From the NCBI GenBank assembly GCA_008694505.1, contig VZDJ01001247.1, forward strand, positions 800,274 through 864,273: DNA of 64,000 nt, in the 5' to 3' direction. Source of the stretch: Cyanoderma ruficeps. Lineage: Eukaryota > Chordata > Aves > Passeriformes > Timaliidae. Shown here in pieces: positions 23,141 through 35,883 of the stretch. The notes under the pieces were generated by a model. It was given only the letters and a program-made list of their open reading frames with translations, was not told the DNA's origin and did not search any database. Position numbers and translations under genes: made by a program. The stretch's first letter is position 1. Each line of letters starts with the position of its first letter.

Positions 23141-24150
23141 AGCAGCAGAGCCCATTAATGAAATATTCTCTAAAAGTGTTCACCGCTGCAGCACTAACCA
23201 CAACAACAACAACAAAAGCTATTCCATTTCTTAGGTTGACTTTTTGGGTTTTTTGCAGTAGATGTCTCTTCTTGTCAAAAATACAATTTGGAATCATTCT
23301 ATGCAGAAACCCCTGCCACGAATTAAAACAATTTATTTTTGTCTTTCTATCAGGCTGCAGGAAGTGCTAATGCCACCTTTGCTTTGGAGGGCTGTGATTT
23401 CAGGGTTTGGCTCTAGTGCAGCTTGAATAAGGCTCATGATTAACTCTTATTGTTTAATGTATTCACTGTGCTAAAAGCTTTGCTTGCAGAAGTTCAGCAA
23501 ATATTAGATTTTCTGGAGAGGATGTACAGTAAACATTCAAGCTCTTGCATTAGTATGTACATCCATCAGATGCTCCTCTTTCCAATTAAAAGCGCTTTGG
23601 AGTTTTTTTTTTAATGGAAAAAAAAAAAAAAGATACTCTGTGCAGTGCAAGGGAAGGGCCAAGAATAATTGACATTCCCCCTGTGGAGAGCACATCAGCT
23701 GCTCCAAGGAACAGAAAGCTAAAAAAAGCATCACAGACAGGAGTGTTCCCTCCAGCTTGTGAGGAAAGAAAAGCCCTGGGGGAAGCTGACATTCACCTCT
23801 GAGCTGGGAGAGGTGACTGTTCACAGCAGCTGGGGAAAGTGACTCCCATTCACCCTGAATGGCCTCGGGGCAACCATAAAACACCGGGCAGGAGCCCTTG
23901 CAGGGGTAGCCAGGACAGGACTGGGGGGGATTCGGGTTCATTTGGGTGGATGGGGAGAAGCTGCAGACAAAGTGGGATGGCAGTGGTGTTTGTGAAGCAG
24001 GTGTTTGGCCTCCTGAGTGAACTCCGGAGGGTATTGCTTTTCCACAGCCCTGCCTAAAAAACCCTTTTTCTGACCCAGAGGTGGGGCTCCTGAGAGGTGT
24101 TTTAAACTTTTATTCCATTTTCTGTCTCATGAGAAGGGTGATATGGTGCA
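23141..24150. other. unannotated interval
   Basis: Holds a (CAA)n run at 23199-23215 and poly-A near 23619-23632. The part from 23640 to 24020 is GC-richer. No element recognised. Confidence 0.4.
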
Positions 24151-25509
24151 GATGTTACAATTAATGTGATTAAAATCAGAAGCCAAACTATAACCTAATT
24201 GCAATACGTTATAAGCAATTTTTGGCCTGTCAGCTTTTGATACACAATGCTGCTAATGCTTCTAAGGCAATTATCTATCAAAATACCCCACGTGGGTCTT
24301 GCTACAATACTTCTTTCATATTTCTATTTCTCCAAAATATCTGGTCTATTTGCAAGGTGATCATTCGAAACTTGTTTCCAGTTCAATTTCCGTCCCAACA
24401 ATGTCTGTCCCATTTCATGGCCTTTCTCAGTCAGCATATTTTATCTCAAAGTTTACATACAGATGCACAGGACTATGTGAGCCTTCTGTCAGGCTTTGAG
24501 AATTCTCAAAAAATCCATTCCCCACACAGCCCCATGGCTATTTATAATGATTCCAAAACTTTGCTCCTCTGTCCTGCAGGGCCTGGCCTGGTGTTTGGCA
24601 TCTTTGACCTGCTCACACACACCCCCCTGTGCATCCCTGAGCTCCACAGGATGAATTGGCCTCTGAAGGCTGAATTTGGGTTCCTTCTCCTCCCATCAGT
24701 TTTTGGATCTCCCTGGGGACATGCAGAGGAGATCTGTAACCTCTCAACATATCGCCATGTAATATTACCTCCAAAACATGTGGGAGAAAAGAGCCGCCGT
24801 TTATGGGGCTTCAGTGACAGGGACTCCAAACCCCCAGCAATTTATTTATGCAAAACACCACCTTTGGATGGCTTTATTTTATCTTTTTCTCTCCTAAACT
24901 GAGCAGTTTATGCAGTGAGGTAAGTGCAGCTGCCTACAGCCTTTTGTTTCAGCTTTCACAGGCCCAGCTGTAAATGGACCCTTCAAACATCCTGCTGGCG
25001 CCTTGAACAACCAATCTACATTGGAGTGGTAGCACCTAGAAATGCCATTTGTACTTGGAAAAGCTTAAATAAGAGAGGGAGTGGCTGAAGGTGAGTTAGC
25101 AAGCCAATTAATCCAGTAGCAATACTCCAGAAGTCACAATTAACATCTCTCTGTTATCAGTTGTAACATTTCAGTTAGTTTTTTCCTGATTCTCTCGCCA
25201 ATTGGGATAAAAAATTTGGTTTCAGAAGGTGTGTGACAGAAGCCTGTTGTTTAGTGCCTTTGAGATGACCCCTGTGCAGAAATCCAGGGACAGGAACAGT
25301 TTGAAGGATGAGAGAAAGAATCTGGGCTAGGAGCCTTGATAAAGTTGTAGAGGATTTAAAGTTATAAATAAACTTGAAAATCTGAAACTCTTAGCTACTT
25401 CCAATATTTTGAAGTAGCTAAATTGGACAGTCCTGTTGTTGGCATATTTATATTTTGAATAAAAACACATTCACTGATTAATCTTTTCACTGCAGGCTTC
25501 TCTAAAGGT
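24151..25509. other. unannotated interval containing the longest open frame
   Basis: A 226-codon frame runs at 24222-24902 (+) from a TTG. It has no ATG near its start, no repeated or domain-like pattern and no clear splice signals, so I do not call it a gene. The segment 24150-24360 contains TAATTG, ATTAAT and CAATTA motifs. Confidence 0.4.
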
Positions 25510-25582
25510 GCAGTGGGGGTGGAACAAGATGGTCTTAAAGTTCCCTTCCCACCCGAGTCATTCTGGGATTCTGTGATTGTAT
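25510..25582 (+). mobile_element. CR1 tail fragment
   Basis: GTGGGGGTGGAACAAGATGG, TCTTAAAGTTCCCTTCCCAC and TCATTCTGGGATTCTGTGAT form a CR1 3' tail of about 70 bases. Confidence 0.8.
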
Positions 25583-27382
25583 CAGCAGTCACAGATGGCT
25601 CTTTCTTGCAATGTAAAGTTGTTTTCCTCACATTTCTAGTTAGGCTGTACCAAGAATGTTGTTAATAGTGTAGAATCATTTCAACATGTGAACACAAAAA
25701 GGAAAAAAACAAAGGAAAAAATAGAATAAAAAGCTGAAGGGAATGGAAATATTTTCTAAGATAGGATACAAGAGACAGGTAGGATAGTCAAAGTCTCTTC
25801 CTAAAAGCAGTAGAAGGTTATGACATAATCACAATAATGTTAAATCACTGAGGAGAGGCCTTGAAATAAAACAAATGAACAAAGATATGTAAGGAAAAAA
25901 AATCCTAATTTTAAAATCTAGCTAATTTTAAAAAAATTCAAAGTTCTTTGCAAGAGGTACAATATGGGATACTGCTCGCTGATTTTGGCCCTCATGCTTG
26001 CTCCCTGTGCTCTCTGTTGCATATGTGAATTATCAAAATAGATGTTTTGCCTTATCTGCTGTCAGTACTCTATGAAAATGCAGCTGTGTTATCAGTGTGG
26101 TTATTAGAGACATGAATTGTGTCTCCCTGAACAAGCTGCACACATTATTTTCCGTGGATGTGTGAACAGGATGCCAGATCCCTGGCAGTTTTGCAGGGCT
26201 GAACAACCTGTCTGTGGGAAGAGGGATCAGAACCTCCTGCTAACAAGAGAGGAGATGCTGGGAGCTGATTACTGCCAGCCAGGTGAACTCTGTGAAAATC
26301 CCTCACTCATTTTGGTTTCAGTGGTTTTCTGCTTGTTTGTTTATCTTATTAAGCATTACTGGGTGTCTTTCCCCTTCTAAAACTACAACAAATGGGGTTC
26401 TCTGCCCTGTTTATACTGCAGAGACACGACACCAGATGGGGCACCCAAGCCCAGAGCTGGGGGAAAGTCTGTTCCAGATGGCAAAGTGAAATATTGCTAA
26501 ATATGCCTGCAAGGTATTTGAGCACAGCGTGACAGACAGCCAGAACAAACAGAGATGGGGGGAAAGCAGGATAAACAACAGCTGAGGAAAGGCTGCCTTT
26601 TTGTGGATGCTCCAGCCTTGCTCCAGCCTGTGTCTAAGGAGACATATGGAGATGGTGCTTCGAGCAGGGAACAAGACAGAGAGGTTGTAAGGCAGCTCTG
26701 GAGATGGGCACTGCAGCTTGGTTCCAGCTGGAACAGTCCCACCATCAGGCTCTTTGTTAAATAACATGGAAATTTGGTTAGAACAGCTTTGGGGATTTGG
26801 GGTTTTAGGGGAGGCAGCACGTTTCTACAGAGATTGCCCTGGGTGCTGCTAAAAACATTTTTTCGTTGAATTACCTCTCTAAATAATTTTGGCTCTGGTT
26901 GTGCCATGTGCACAGGTTGTGAGGAAGGTCCAGAAAACACCAAGATCTGTCTCCTTTCAGATGCATCCCCTTGGATTCAGATGGATCCCCTGTGCCCAGC
27001 TCTTGCAAAGCTTGTTAATTTCTGGGAAAAGCTATACCCTTGACAATTTTTAATTCTTTGTTTGAGCTTTTCTGGCTTTCAATGCCTTGATGCTTCAGCA
27101 AGGCTTTTCTACTGACTTCTTTCCTGGTGTGTTTCCAAGAAAGGATAGAAAATCCCAGATGTCTTACCTTTTAGAAGAGGATGAACTATGCTGCAGATAT
27201 TTTAAGCATGGAAAAACTGTATAAGTTGTGAAATTCCTAAGCACAGATTTGAACTCTGTTGTTTTAGCAAGTCGTTGACTGGAAAAAATCAAGAAAGTTT
27301 ATTATAAAACAAAACAAAAAAAAAGCCCAAGGGCTGAGCTAAAAGATGATTTTTCGTTCTTTTCATGGAGCAATAGTAAAAA
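25583..27382. other. unannotated interval
   Basis: No recognisable repeat. Overlapping frames near 26411-26943 have no coding signature. Confidence 0.4.
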
Positions 27383-27574
27383 TACAGAACCATAGAAACG
27401 TGGAATAGTTTGAGTTTGAAGGGACCTCAAAACCCATCCAGTGACACCCCCTGCCATGGGCAGGGACACCTTCCACGATCCCAGGTTGCTCCAAGCCCCA
27501 TCCAACCTGGCCTTGGACACTTCCAGGGATCCAGGGGCAGCCACAGCTTCTCTGAGCACCCTGTGCCAGGGCTT
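27383..27574 (-). mobile_element. CR1 3'-end fragment
   Basis: The plus strand gives the complement from ACAGAACCATAGAAACGTGG through GCCATGGGCAGGGACACCTT, TTGCTCCAAGCCCCATCCAA and TCCAGGGATCCAGGGGCAGC to GAGCACCCTGTGCCAGGGCT. It is well preserved. Confidence 0.93.
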
Positions 27575-30500
27575 GATCTTTATACACTATTATTGCCAGT
27601 AGAGGTTATGGAATCTTTTAAAGGTAATACTTTATTTTTCTAGGAAAAGCATTTTCCACCACCCTTTGTCTAACTGCTTTTCCCTTCTAGCTCTCTTTCT
27701 CCAAACTGAGGCTTGTTTTCTTGTCTTCAAAGTAAAGTCCACCTCCTTCAGTGAGTGAATTGGAGGAAGGACTGGGGAAATGTGCTGGTATATCATCAAG
27801 TGCTGTGTGATACAGGACAGTCCTGACAGCAGAGCCAAGGGGAAGAGGGACCATAACAAGGCTTTAGATATCGTCCTGTTTTTTTAAAAGCCTCTCTGAG
27901 GCTTTCAGAAAATGCACAAGGGCATTGGCTGCTTTGGGACATAAATTCTCTCATCTACTGGAGGGAGTGAATGCCGTCATCCCCACCCTGAGTGCCTAAA
28001 GTCATGGGCATTGAGTTTTTTGGGAGAGCAGCATTGCTGTCAGCAGCTGTGCTGCCGAGTGGTGAAAGATTAATGTGATCCATGAGAAAAAGACAAGGAA
28101 TATAACACAACCCAGAGGCAAGAGTGCTTGTGATGCTGTGCTGGTCTTCACTCTGAGACTGTTTCTGTAGTTTTTATTAAACTTTGATTAGCTGTCAGTG
28201 CATTCTAAACACCATACCGAGCTGCTCAGCTTTCTGGAGGGCACGGTGTTTCTAAAGCTTTCTGGAAGCAGAGATCTGGGCTCACTGGGGGTGCTCACAA
28301 ACAAACTGGGAAGCACTTGGAGTTGGCTATTACCTAACCTTGAGGTTTGTTAAGAGAGACTGTGCAGGACTCTGCTCCAGACTTCAGCAAAGCAGAATTT
28401 ATGAGGACATACTGGGTGCCACAGAGTGGTGGAAAGTGCTGGGTTGGAATGGGAGCACTAACAGTACTTGGAGGGTGAAAAAACAAGGGCAGGTCATTTT
28501 CAGAATTGAAGGATTGTGGTGTAATGCTGGTCTGGAAATTACATCTTGGACTGTCCAAATTCTCCACCGATACTTGGATCCAAATATTAAAAGGAGCCCT
28601 TGAGGTCAAATCCAGATGACAAACCACGTGAGCTAAAGTGAGGCAGCTCCCATGCTGGAATTTCTGAGTTTCCATGAAGTCCTTTAGGTTTAATCCAGGA
28701 ATCCTTATTAGTTCTTTCCCAGTGACAGGAACATTTAGGACTCCACTTTCTCTGCTTTTGCTCACCCCTGTCACCTGTTCCTTGGGGCTCTGAGCTCAGT
28801 GGGGGCAGTTTCCTGAGGATAAGGGAGAGATGGGGCTGCAGCGAGCAGCCAGACTCCCAAGGCTTTCCCAATATTTGGGACTTCCTCCTGCTGAGTCTGC
28901 TTGAGGTCACTCCTGTAGGAGTGCCAAGATGTGCTGCCTGCTTTGCAGAGCTGCAAGCTGAAACCTTATGCCCCAAATTTACTACCTATTTTACATACTT
29001 TAGGCAGGCAATAATTAGTAATTTATCACTACAGTCCCTGGGCCGTGGCATCATGCTGTGCTCCCATTTCAAGTCATCAGCTTGTCCCTTGTGTTGGCAT
29101 TTTTGGGAGCTTTTGCAACATTCCTGTTTGGTTTGGCTGTTGCTTTTATCAAGTTGGGTTTTAATACTGACCTTTGTAGTTGCAGAGTTTTTGCTGATCA
29201 CCTAAATTATGTTTTGTTTACACAGTCGAATCATGTAGATGTCCTTCTAGGATTGTTAAGAGCTCACTCTGGAGAAATACTCTCCTTTTAGAAGGCACAC
29301 AGGACAGTATGGGGAATTAATTTCCATTCCCACCACACCAGTCAGATCAGGGGTACAGACACAATTATTTCACAGCACTTCCATGGTGCTTAGAATTTCT
29401 GCTCAGTAATAGATACAAGGAGTACAAATGTGTCCAAGTTTTGGTAAGATTCACCCTAAACATTTCCAAGAGCAAAAAATACCTGGCATGNNNNNNNNNN
29501 NNNNNNNNNNNNNNNNNNNNNNNNNNNNNNNNNNNNNNNNNNNNNNNNNTTCCTTGCAAACATTGATCAATAATATGAGATCACATCAGAGCTATTTGAA
29601 CTTTTTTTCCGAATTATCCAACATGACAAAACCTGTGGTGAATCACAGACAAAACAGCACAGAGTACTTCAGATCCTTCTTCGACTATAAATGTGGTTTT
29701 TAATGAAACACGTGAAATGGATTGATATTAAATATGAGAATTGTTTATGCAAAGACAATAGTTTAAAGAGCACAGCTCTGCCACTCTGGGCTGGCTGTCT
29801 AAGCATTATATGCAGTGTGCATAAATTCTGTTCTGGTTCATTCCATCCTGTTTGCACAGTACATTTCAAATGGGAAGAAGGCAATCCACAGTATTCCTTC
29901 CTCTCCTGTTCCCTGGCCTTGCACTCTAGCCAGCACACTGTAGGAATTTGGAAGTGCACAGGAATTTTCTACAGCCCTACCTGAAGGAAAAGTCATAGGA
30001 ATATCTCGCAGTAAACATTTTATAATAGGAAATACAGACGTGCTTGACTTTCTGGAAAAATATCTACTCCTTTCTCCAAATATAAAGCTCCAAAAGCAAT
30101 GCCCTGGATCTGATTTACAGGAAGGCTGAAGATACAAGGTTTAAAAGATGAGGACAGCCTCAGTGATTTGAGGTTTTTCTTGTGTTCTGAAGATGAGCAG
30201 AAATTCTTGAAAAAGTCCAGAAGAATTAATGGGAGCAGACCAGAGGTTATCTCATTACCTTGGGGGCCAGGAAGGGAGGATTTGAAACAGCAGTGCAGAT
30301 GTGATTAATGTAAGAGGTTAATAAAGGGCAGGATACACAGAATTATCTCATAATAAGGCCATTCAACTTAAGGAATTAAAGGCCTCAATAAGAAAATTAT
30401 TCACAATTATTAACATTCACTGATTCTGGTGAATATGCAGCTGTGTTTAAAGTGCCTGGAAAAACAAGAAACTCTGGTTTCAAGGCAAAATTAATCAGAC

Positions 30501-30956
30501 TTAATAAAAGTAAAAGGCTGAAGATGCATGGTCAGCCACCTGCTACTATTTGTTTTGTTCAGAGAAAAATATTCTCTTAGAACTATGCTCTATTTTTATT
30601 GTTACTTTTTTAATTATTATTTATCCTTAATTTCCCTAATTTGTCACCTTCCCAATACAGATTTTCCGCCTTCTGGAATGAATTGAAATCCATGAGTTAA
30701 AGAAAACCAACAGAAAGGTGTTGGCAAGATTGAAAAGATGTTCATACGGAAGCAAACTATTAGAATTACCTGTAACTACCACATTGTAATTTACTAAACC
30801 CATTCCAGCCTAGGAGGCCTTTTAATCTTCTCCTTGATCCAGAGATCCAAAGATGTAGTAAATGCTGTCTCCCATGGAGTGACCAGAACAGTTAATCCCA
30901 TCATTTCTTCCACCCTGGAGCAATTCACTGCTTCCACCACTCAGCAAGCAATAGGA
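27575..30956. other. unannotated interval with 59-base gap
   Basis: About 3.4 kb with no recognised family. The assembly gap is at 29491-29549. Frames near 28334-28976 (minus) are long-ish but have no signature. Confidence 0.4.
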
Positions 30957-31195
30957 AGAGGGGGAATGGCCTCAAGTTGTGCCAAGGGAGGTTGGATATT
31001 AGGAAAAATTTCTTCACTGATGGTCAAGCACTGGAATAGGCTGTCCAGGGCTGTGGTGGAGTCACCATCCATGAAGTGCTTGAAGAACAAGTGGATGTGG
31101 CAACTTGGGATGCTGTTTAGTGACAGGGTGGGTTTGAGTCAAAGGTTTGGGGGTCTTGGAGGTTTTTTCCAGCCTTAGTGATTCCATGATTCGGA
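30957..31195 (+). mobile_element. CR1 3'-end fragment, older subtype
   Basis: GGGGGAATGGCCTCAAGTTG, GGTTGGATATTAGGAAAAAT, GGCTGTCCAGGGCTGTGGTG, ACAAGTGGATGTGGCAACTT and TTCCAGCCTTAGTGATTCCA occur in consensus order. The 5' end is truncated. It ends 76 bases before the next LTR. Confidence 0.9.
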
Positions 31196-31271
31196 GACCT
31201 GACCATAAGCAGCAGTCCAGCACTGGGTTGCAATGCAAGATGTAACCAAAAGTTTGTATTCTATTGCCATC

Positions 31272-31845
31272 TGTTGAAAGTGGTTGGGGAGGTGTTTTCT
31301 TTATCTCTTCCAGGACCCATCCTCCCTCCAGGGGATATCTGCTGTTCATGGGCCATCGAGGCCCACTGCATGGCTGATACAATTACATCATCCCATTGGG
31401 AGATGCTCCACCCAGGGGGAGGAGCCCAGCATTCCTGCCTGGATAAACCCTGGGATTCAGAACACCAGCACAGCCTGTTTGCACTGCATTTCCCAGAGGA
31501 AGACTGACCCCATCTCGCCACCACTGGACCCTTCTACAGTTCTACTCCAGCAGAACCACATCTGTCAGTCCAGGAGGACTTGATTGGACTGACACCAACA
31601 CCCTGACCAACAGGGTGTCAGGTTGTATTCTGACTCTGTCAGTGTTTTGGTTTTGTTTGCTTTTTTGTACCACTACATTTTAATTTTAATTTTCTTAGTA
31701 AAGAACTGTTATTCCTACTCCCACGTCTTTGCCTGAGAACCCCTTAATTTCAAAATTATAATAATTCAGAGGGAGGGGGTTTACATTCTCCATTCCATGG
31801 GAGGCTCCTGCCTTCCTTAGCAGACACCTGTCTTTTAAATCAACA
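31272..31845 (+). mobile_element. solo LTR, ERVL-like (class III ERV)
   Basis: The 574-bp block starts TGTTGAAAG and ends AAATCAACA, so the ends are TG...CA with a 6-base inverted match (TGTTGA/TCAACA). In order it has a CTGGATAAACCC TATA-like site, AGTAAAGAACTGTTATTCC as poly(A)/R region, and a U5 containing TTATAATAATTCAGAGGGAG and CTTCCTTAGCAGACACCTGT. It is related to the minus-strand LTR at 2968-3434. The flanks CCATC and CAAGC do not form a clean target duplication. No internal retroviral genes adjoin it. Confidence 0.8.
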
Positions 31846-32280
31846 CAAGCACGCACTTCTCATGTACGTCCCTGGGCATGGATGGTGAGTTTCAGGAAAG
31901 CTGGATCTCCAGAAGGGAAGGGAAGAACAGGCACAACTCAGAGGGAGAAAATTACCTCAGGCTGGCTTTTGCCCCACAGTTTTGCATCTTTATGAAAACA
32001 GACAAATGAAAAAAAATTCCCATAAATTGCAATGTCATCTGCAGACTGAGAGGATTGTTTTCTAGATCATGGTGTTCAGATGAGACTATGAATTAATTCT
32101 TAGCTCTGGTGAAATTCAAGTTACAGTTCAGTTATGCGCCCAACGTGCAGATATGAACACATTTAAAATTAACAACGGAGCCTGTTCTTCATTTTCATTA
32201 TTCCTAGAAATCACTTCTAATGAAATCATCTATTTGATATCCATAACATTATTTTTTGAAGAAAATCCTATGGACCATAC
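31846..32280. other. unannotated interval
   Basis: Ordinary AT-rich sequence between the LTR and a degraded CR1 tail. Nothing recognised. Confidence 0.4.
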
Positions 32281-32398
32281 ATGGAAGTGCTCAAAGTGTG
32301 AAGTGGTGCTTAGAAAATGGCCCTGGTACCATAAGGTTAATGGCTGGATTCATCTTAGAAGTCTTCCCCAGTTCAAATATTTCTATGATTCTATAATA
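32281..32398 (+). mobile_element. degraded CR1 3' tail
   Basis: GGAAGTGCTCAAAGTGTGAA, GTGGTGCTTAGAAAATGGCC, GTTAATGGCTGGATTCATCT and TTTCTATGATTCTATAATA follow the order of a CR1 tail (TTAATGGTTGGACTTGATG type), with many changes. Confidence is moderate. Confidence 0.65.
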
Positions 32399-34351
32399 CC
32401 TTCAAATAAACCTTTAGAATTATTCGTTTGTAATATCCCAAGCTATGATTTATTTCTCGAGCAGCTTGTCTCCTGTCACTGCATCCTTTCCCTTATCCTC
32501 ATATCTTGAATTTTGAACCTGAGTATGAGAAATAGATGGGTTCTTGGAGGAGGGGAATTGTGGTGGATGACACAGCTCTGAAGCCAATCACACATGTAAT
32601 TTAAAGGAGGAAAAATTCCCTTTCTAATCTGTGCTCCTTGAAGGCAATCCTCAGGTAGGACTGGATCCTGCTGAAGCAGCTTCTCACTGATTTCAGTGTA
32701 ACCAGATTCTCTTTAATTAGTTTTTATTTATTTCAGGATAATAAAAACTAACATACGCAACAATTTAAAAGCATTCTTCTCCTTTTAATGCATTAAAGTG
32801 GAGGCAGAGTTCCTTTGCATAATTGCATTAGTAAACAGATTAATTTACATTTTAATTTACATTAGCAGTGTAATTGGGATTCCAAAGTGTAATATACAGG
32901 AAGGAATGAAAGCAGGAACAAAGTCCCGCAGCTACTAAAGGATGGAGATGCCAGACTCCAATTAAGACATTCTTTTGTCAAGTCTTATCTCTGAGGTTTG
33001 CAAGATTAACTTGGAACAAAATGGCTGGCTTTTATCTCCCCCTGTTATTGGTTTTAATTCCACAACTTAAAAGGATTCCTTTGGAGATTTATGTGAGGAA
33101 GGCAATTTCTTCCACTGCGTCTTTCCAGCACCACTGGCCCTATTTTTGGGATAAATGGTGTAGCTAAGAGGAATATTAATTCTGCCTCAGTACCCCCTTG
33201 CTCTTGCCTCAGTAAGGTTTCATTTATAAGCTTTATTTTGAGTGCAGTTTGTTTACTCCGAGGCTACACAGTGAGTAACACATCCCACAGGGGTGGACAA
33301 GTAAATACACTGGTGTCCTGTAAAAGCACAACTATTTGTGCAAAATATGAGGGCCCAGCTCCCGTTTTGGGAAGCTTAGCTGGTGGCATTTGTACAGAAC
33401 ATGTGGGACTTGAGCCAGCAGCATGCTCTGGGGGCTGATTTCCAATGAGATCCTGGGGACAGCATTCCCAGCTGGCCAGGGAGTGATCCCACCAGGAGCC
33501 CTGGTAAACTTAATCAGTTTCCAGGGCAGTACAATCTGAAAAAAAAAAAAAGAAAAACCCAGCTGGATGGCATATTAAAGGTGGGAAATTCCTGGTTTTC
33601 AATACAAAAGCCCCCGAATTTGACAGGTGCCCAGAGCACACAGAACAAGTGACTCAGTAACAGGGCTGAACCCAAACAGAGCCTGGAGATCCAGAACTCT
33701 GTGTTAAACCAAGAGAATTCTGTGTTAAAACTGCACACTTTGCAGCTATTGTGGCTTTTTTTATGCAGTAAGAGAACCTAAATGGGCATCTGGGTGAATT
33801 AGTCCTTACAGGCTAATCAGTCCAAGTAAAACAATCAGGTCCCAGGTGACTTATTTAAAGATATTTTTAATCTGGGGATTTTAGCAAATTTGCTCCAGAT
33901 TTGGTGGTCAAATCTAGTCAGAAAAAAAGTAGGTAAAGAAACCCATATGCAGATTTCTATAGAACTGCAGACCAACTTGTGACTTGTGCAGTGTCTTGTT
34001 TTTCACTAAACATCATCCTAAATGGTCCAGGGGGCATTTAAAAATCCTGCTGGGAGAGGGAATTATGGAAGTCCTTCTGGAGGAAGTCTCACTGTGACCC
34101 CCAGCAAGGTATAGGTAGGCTTAAACAAAACCCATGGTATTAAAAAGAGTATCCAAAACATGGTTGTACATTTCAAAATTATATTCTCTTTGGCTATTTT
34201 GGTATCCAGTCTTTCAAACTAAATAAAGTATTGACTTCATGTGGCAGTCCCACAACTGTCCTAAAGTGAATATTTTAATCAGTGTTGAGCTTCCCTGTTT
34301 CAAGATCACTTACTGCTCCTTCATTATTAATATTAAACCTGATAAACAGAT
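32399..34351. other. unannotated interval
   Basis: AT-rich. The segment 32690-32890 has octamer-like TTTGCATAATTGCATTAG and several TTAATTTACATT motifs, a weak hint of a conserved regulatory block. A poly-A run sits at 33539-33552. Confidence 0.4.
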
Positions 34352-34404
34352 ATTTCCTAATCTAATTTCTTAATTTCCTGATTTCCTAATCTAATTTCTT
34401 AATA
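34352..34404. repeat. 29-bp tandem duplication
   Basis: ATTTCCTAATCTAATTTCTT occurs at 34352 and again at 34381, a period of 29 bases, for just under two copies. Confidence 0.85.
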
Positions 34405-35530
34405 GAGTTCGTTGCCATCCTACCTGGTTGCTTTCACAGAATTTGATATTTACATTCATTTTCTCATATTCTCTGATTTACGTTAATCTGATGAGTGTTT
34501 CCTCATAGTAAGTGCTTTCATCACTCTTTTGTGAAAGTCCACATCCCACAAGATCTCCTTGGAAGGTTAATAAGGCTTTGTGAGTAAATAAGGCTCCGTG
34601 CATGGAATGATGTTCAGGAGGTATTGTTCACATTTTTTCTTCTGCTACAGAATCAAACAAAATATTTGAGAGTTTCATTATCTGAAACAGTTCGATAGAG
34701 AACTTCTGGAAGAGAATTACTCTGGTATCAAAGTCAGTTATCACAAGATAGTAGAACTGACCTTCAAAACCAAGCACAACCAAGTAAGGATTCAAGTATT
34801 CTGGTGGCATAATCCAAAATTATCTGGAAATTGTTCTTCCGTTGGGTGAAAAAAAGTCATTTTATAGTGCACTGCAGGATTGAGACTCTCATTTATTTAG
34901 CCTCTAGGAACATCATTAAGTGGATGAGCTTTCTAATAAGGTTTAAGACATGTCTGGCTTTGTGCCATCTGCTTTATCTTAAAAAGATGCTTTGAAGTGA
35001 CATGAAAAGCAGAAAACTCTCCCTGGTGCCTCACTCAAACTGCTGAGTGAAGGAGGATAATCCTAATTCCAGGCATGACTGGATTGTTTTCCCCTAGCCT
35101 TGAGTATCTATTAATACATAGGAAATTCAGTTTGGAGACAAAAAAATGTCTTCCAATGATCAATATGTGATCATATGGCCTAACTTTGCTGACATTTGAA
35201 CAAGTACCCAAGAAAAAAATATCCTCTGCAATATCTAATTAAAATAAACCACAAGACTAAGGTAGAATGATCTTTAGAACTCCTTAATGGCTCTTGTGTT
35301 CAGCTATCAGTGTCTCATAGGGTGCTTCCAATATTTACTGTATTCTTGTCTACAGTGACCTCAAATAGTTGTTTGGAAAGAAACGGAACTCTAATTCAAA
35401 AATCGCACTGATAGAAAGCTTTCTCTTGGTTAGTAGCACTTATTTTTAAAATAGAAATATTTAAGTGTTCCAGCTTAATTTAGCTCACACCATAGTGAGG
35501 GGGAGTGAGCTTTGCCATATTTATGTCAGG
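34405..35530. other. unannotated interval
   Basis: AT-rich with no recognisable element. Confidence 0.4.
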
Positions 35531-35536
35531 GTACAC

Positions 35537-35877
35537 TGTTGCCCCGAGTTTTCTGCCTTCTGTCTTTGTGCTGTGTTTCTCATGCAGCTTCATGTAAACA
35601 ATGTCTATTTTCCAGATGTGGCTTGTCAAGGCTGGGTGTGTCCCACTTCAGGGACAGAAAGATGAGCAGGCACACAGGAGCAGAGGGAACAACTCTTCTC
35701 CCCTTTATTCAAAAATCTGACTCCATTATATGTATTTGTACAGAGGTCCAGAGATTGGCTACTTCGGGTTGCCACCTCTCAACCTGGACGGTGGACATCA
35801 CCATCAATCATTTCTTCTCTCAGAGGAGAACTATGTAAACATTCGGAAAATAGACATTGTTTACATGAAGGGCAACA
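35537..35877 (-). mobile_element. palindromic LTR-like element with 6-bp target duplication
   Basis: The element starts TGTTGCCCC and ends GGGCAACA (TG...CA). It is flanked on both sides by GTACAC (35531-35536 and 35878-35883), a 6-base target duplication typical of class II (ERVK-type) LTRs. On the minus strand it has a TATATAATG-like site followed by GAATAAAGGGGAGAAG, as expected of an LTR promoter and poly(A) signal. It also has a perfect 26-base inverted repeat (35588-35613 against 35845-35870), which is odd for an LTR. The left arm has an extra 43 or so bases that the right arm lacks. A related copy is at 61385-61692. Confidence 0.75.
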
Positions 35878-35883
35878 GTACAC

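Noticed and set aside
23040..23297. Minus frame rich in F, V, L and G that looks like a membrane protein
   Set aside because: It is the complement of an A/C-rich low-complexity tract.
26411..26943. Overlapping minus frames of 118 and 148 codons
   Set aside because: Two frames over the same DNA cannot both be coding, and neither shows a recognisable motif.
28334..28976. Minus frames of 146 and 129 codons
   Set aside because: They overlap in different frames, lack motifs and have no nearby exon signals.
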